This document shows, in pieces, positions 62,901-64,000 of a stretch of 64,000 nucleotides of DNA. The translations under genes and the position numbers were made by a program. Position 1 is the stretch's first letter. Each line of letters begins with the position of its first letter. Source of the DNA: Cladochytrium replicatum (lineage: Eukaryota > Chytridiomycota > Chytridiomycetes > Cladochytriales > Cladochytriaceae). Where the stretch lies: contig JAHLKD010000140.1 of assembly GCA_025526935.1 (NCBI GenBank), positions 1 to 64,000 on the forward strand, given 5' to 3'. The notes below the pieces were generated by a model. The model ran no database searches, was not told where the DNA came from, and saw only the letters and a list, made by a program, of their open reading frames with translations.

Positions 62901-64000
62901 TGGTTTGGAGGATGTGGACGAGGAGTTGATAGAGGGCAGCTTTATGGACGGAGACGAAGACGGGGTAGATGTGGAGGAGGCGTTTGGTATGGGGATGGAG
63001 ATGGATGCATTTGACGGTGAATCGGAAGACGGTCAAATCATGAATTCTGACGATGAGGGCGAGGGCGACGAAGGGGAGGAAGATCTGGAGGGAAAGATTC
63101 TCAAGCAGGTTAAGCAGAAGGTTTTAGGTTTAACATCAGACGACTTAGAAGACATGGACGTCGAAGACAGCGATGGTGACGAGGACAGAGCAGATTTTGG
63201 CCAGTTTATGAACCAGCTTGGTGGAAAGGACTTTATGGACAAGCTGATGAAGAATATTCAGGACCAGCTGATTAGTAATGGTGGGCTGGTTCGGTCGTCA
63301 AACGATTTGGAAGACGAAGAACGGCAGCGTATTCTGAACGAGTATATGGCAAGTTACGCCTCGGGCGACGAGGAAGAGGAGGAAGACGATTTTGACGACG
63401 ACGATGGCGACGATGATGACGATGAGTCTGGCGGGCTGTTCCTGTTTAAAAAAGGACAAATATCAGGCGAGATCGATGACGCTGATGATGACGATGACGA
63501 AGAGGGTAGCGATTCTGATCCGGAAGAAGACTCCGAGGAGTCAGGCGATGCCACTGAGGAGGACGACGAAGAGGACGACGAAGAGGACGACGAAGAGGAC
63601 GACGAAAAGGACGATGACGATCGTAACTCTGACGGGCTAACACCCGCAGAGGAGGCGGAAATGCTCATGAGCGCAGTGGACGATCTGGATGACGACGACC
63701 TTGTCGAGTTTGGACGAATGATGGCACGTCGAGCTCGTGAGCAGTTGACGAAGCGAAAGAAGCGCGGCCTCGACGACAGCGATTCCGATCTCGAGGACGA
63801 CGAAGACGGTGAGGATGGTGCGGAAATTGTTTCAGAGTTTAGAGATTTTGCGGCGATGCGAGCGGGGCAGAAGCAGCTCCAGGAAGAGGAAGAACAGAAT
63901 GATGACGAAGAAGGAGAGGATGAAGAACCTGAGGGGGAGGACGAAATTGAGTTGGAGGAAGAAGCTGGAGCTGAGAGGGACGACGGTGAGCAGGTGGATC
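59987..64000 (+). CDS. JmjC-domain protein with long acidic insertions (runs off the window)
   Basis: Exons 59987-60255, 60308-60355, 60414-62269, 62322-62462 and 62513 to beyond 64000. After a basic N-terminus, a cupin/JmjC fold begins near ITPEAFFDKYIRTRTPC. The iron ligands are H and D of GLHHDFADNL (about residue 385) and the distal His of GWFHEVTSFG (about 728). A lysine in GRKRFTMFSP fits the 2-oxoglutarate site. Between the ligands lies an insert of more than 200 residues, first a lysine/glutamate coiled coil and then nearly pure Asp/Glu. After the domain (VAFNYWMHPP ... YADAYWARNWEGIEKAM) a second long acidic tail continues to the edge, including a 12-bp coding repeat at 63556-63603. 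It would be an Fe(II)/2-oxoglutarate dioxygenase acting on protein. The substrate is unknown and the C-terminus is missing. Confidence 0.85.

Overview
The window is from a fungal nuclear genome. Most genes are split by short GT-AG introns of about 50-70 bp. The gene set is fungal: a velvet-domain regulator, a DNMT5-type DNA methyltransferase with a SNF2 motor, several cytochrome P450s, a secreted subtilase, and a chromodomain-bearing Ty3/gypsy retrotransposon. The DNMT5-like gene and a degenerate 29-residue ankyrin-like repeat protein suggest an early-diverging lineage, perhaps a chytrid. That placement is inference from gene content, not a match to a known genome.

Positions 1-24,030 are mostly transposon-rich and gene-poor. 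Five things could be modelled as genes or gene remains: an LTR-truncated TPR gene (1103-1716), the Fe-S scaffold NFU1 (3825-4743), the calcium sensor NCS-1/frequenin (4918-5826), a velvet gene (10225-11213) bracketed by an inverted repeat, and hAT transposase relics. From 12,195 to 24,027 lies a stack of nested insertions. A decayed hAT transposase on the minus strand is cut by an 8.3-kb gypsy element (13801-22100, 5-bp target duplication TCCAG), by a solo LTR (22152-22627, duplication GCTTG) and by a second solo LTR (23062-23992). That second LTR is itself cut by a 521-bp hAT-type MITE with an 8-bp duplication (23270-23790).

Positions 24,030-64,000 are gene-rich. In order they hold: a single-exon P450; a decayed importin-13/Mtr10-type karyopherin; a DH-PH RhoGEF; a 13-exon secreted subtilase; a 9-exon DNMT5-like methyltransferase of 2,343 residues with a PIP-box-like motif; a P450 with two P450 relics beside it; a membrane-anchored alpha/beta hydrolase; a decayed Trf4-type poly(A) polymerase; ribosomal protein eL38; a Yippee protein; Dom34/Pelota; a decayed UDP-glycosyltransferase; a 29-residue-repeat protein; and a JmjC protein running off the right edge.

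The genes do not form one pathway. Several are housekeeping (eL38, Pelota, NFU1) and others are chromatin or regulatory (DNMT5-like, JmjC, velvet). Three conserved families (karyopherin, Trf4, glycosyltransferase) are present only as frame-broken copies next to perfectly intact neighbours. This looks like real pseudogenisation rather than poor sequence. Exon models were built by hand from splice signals and family conservation. Each one described as closed sums to a whole number of codons.
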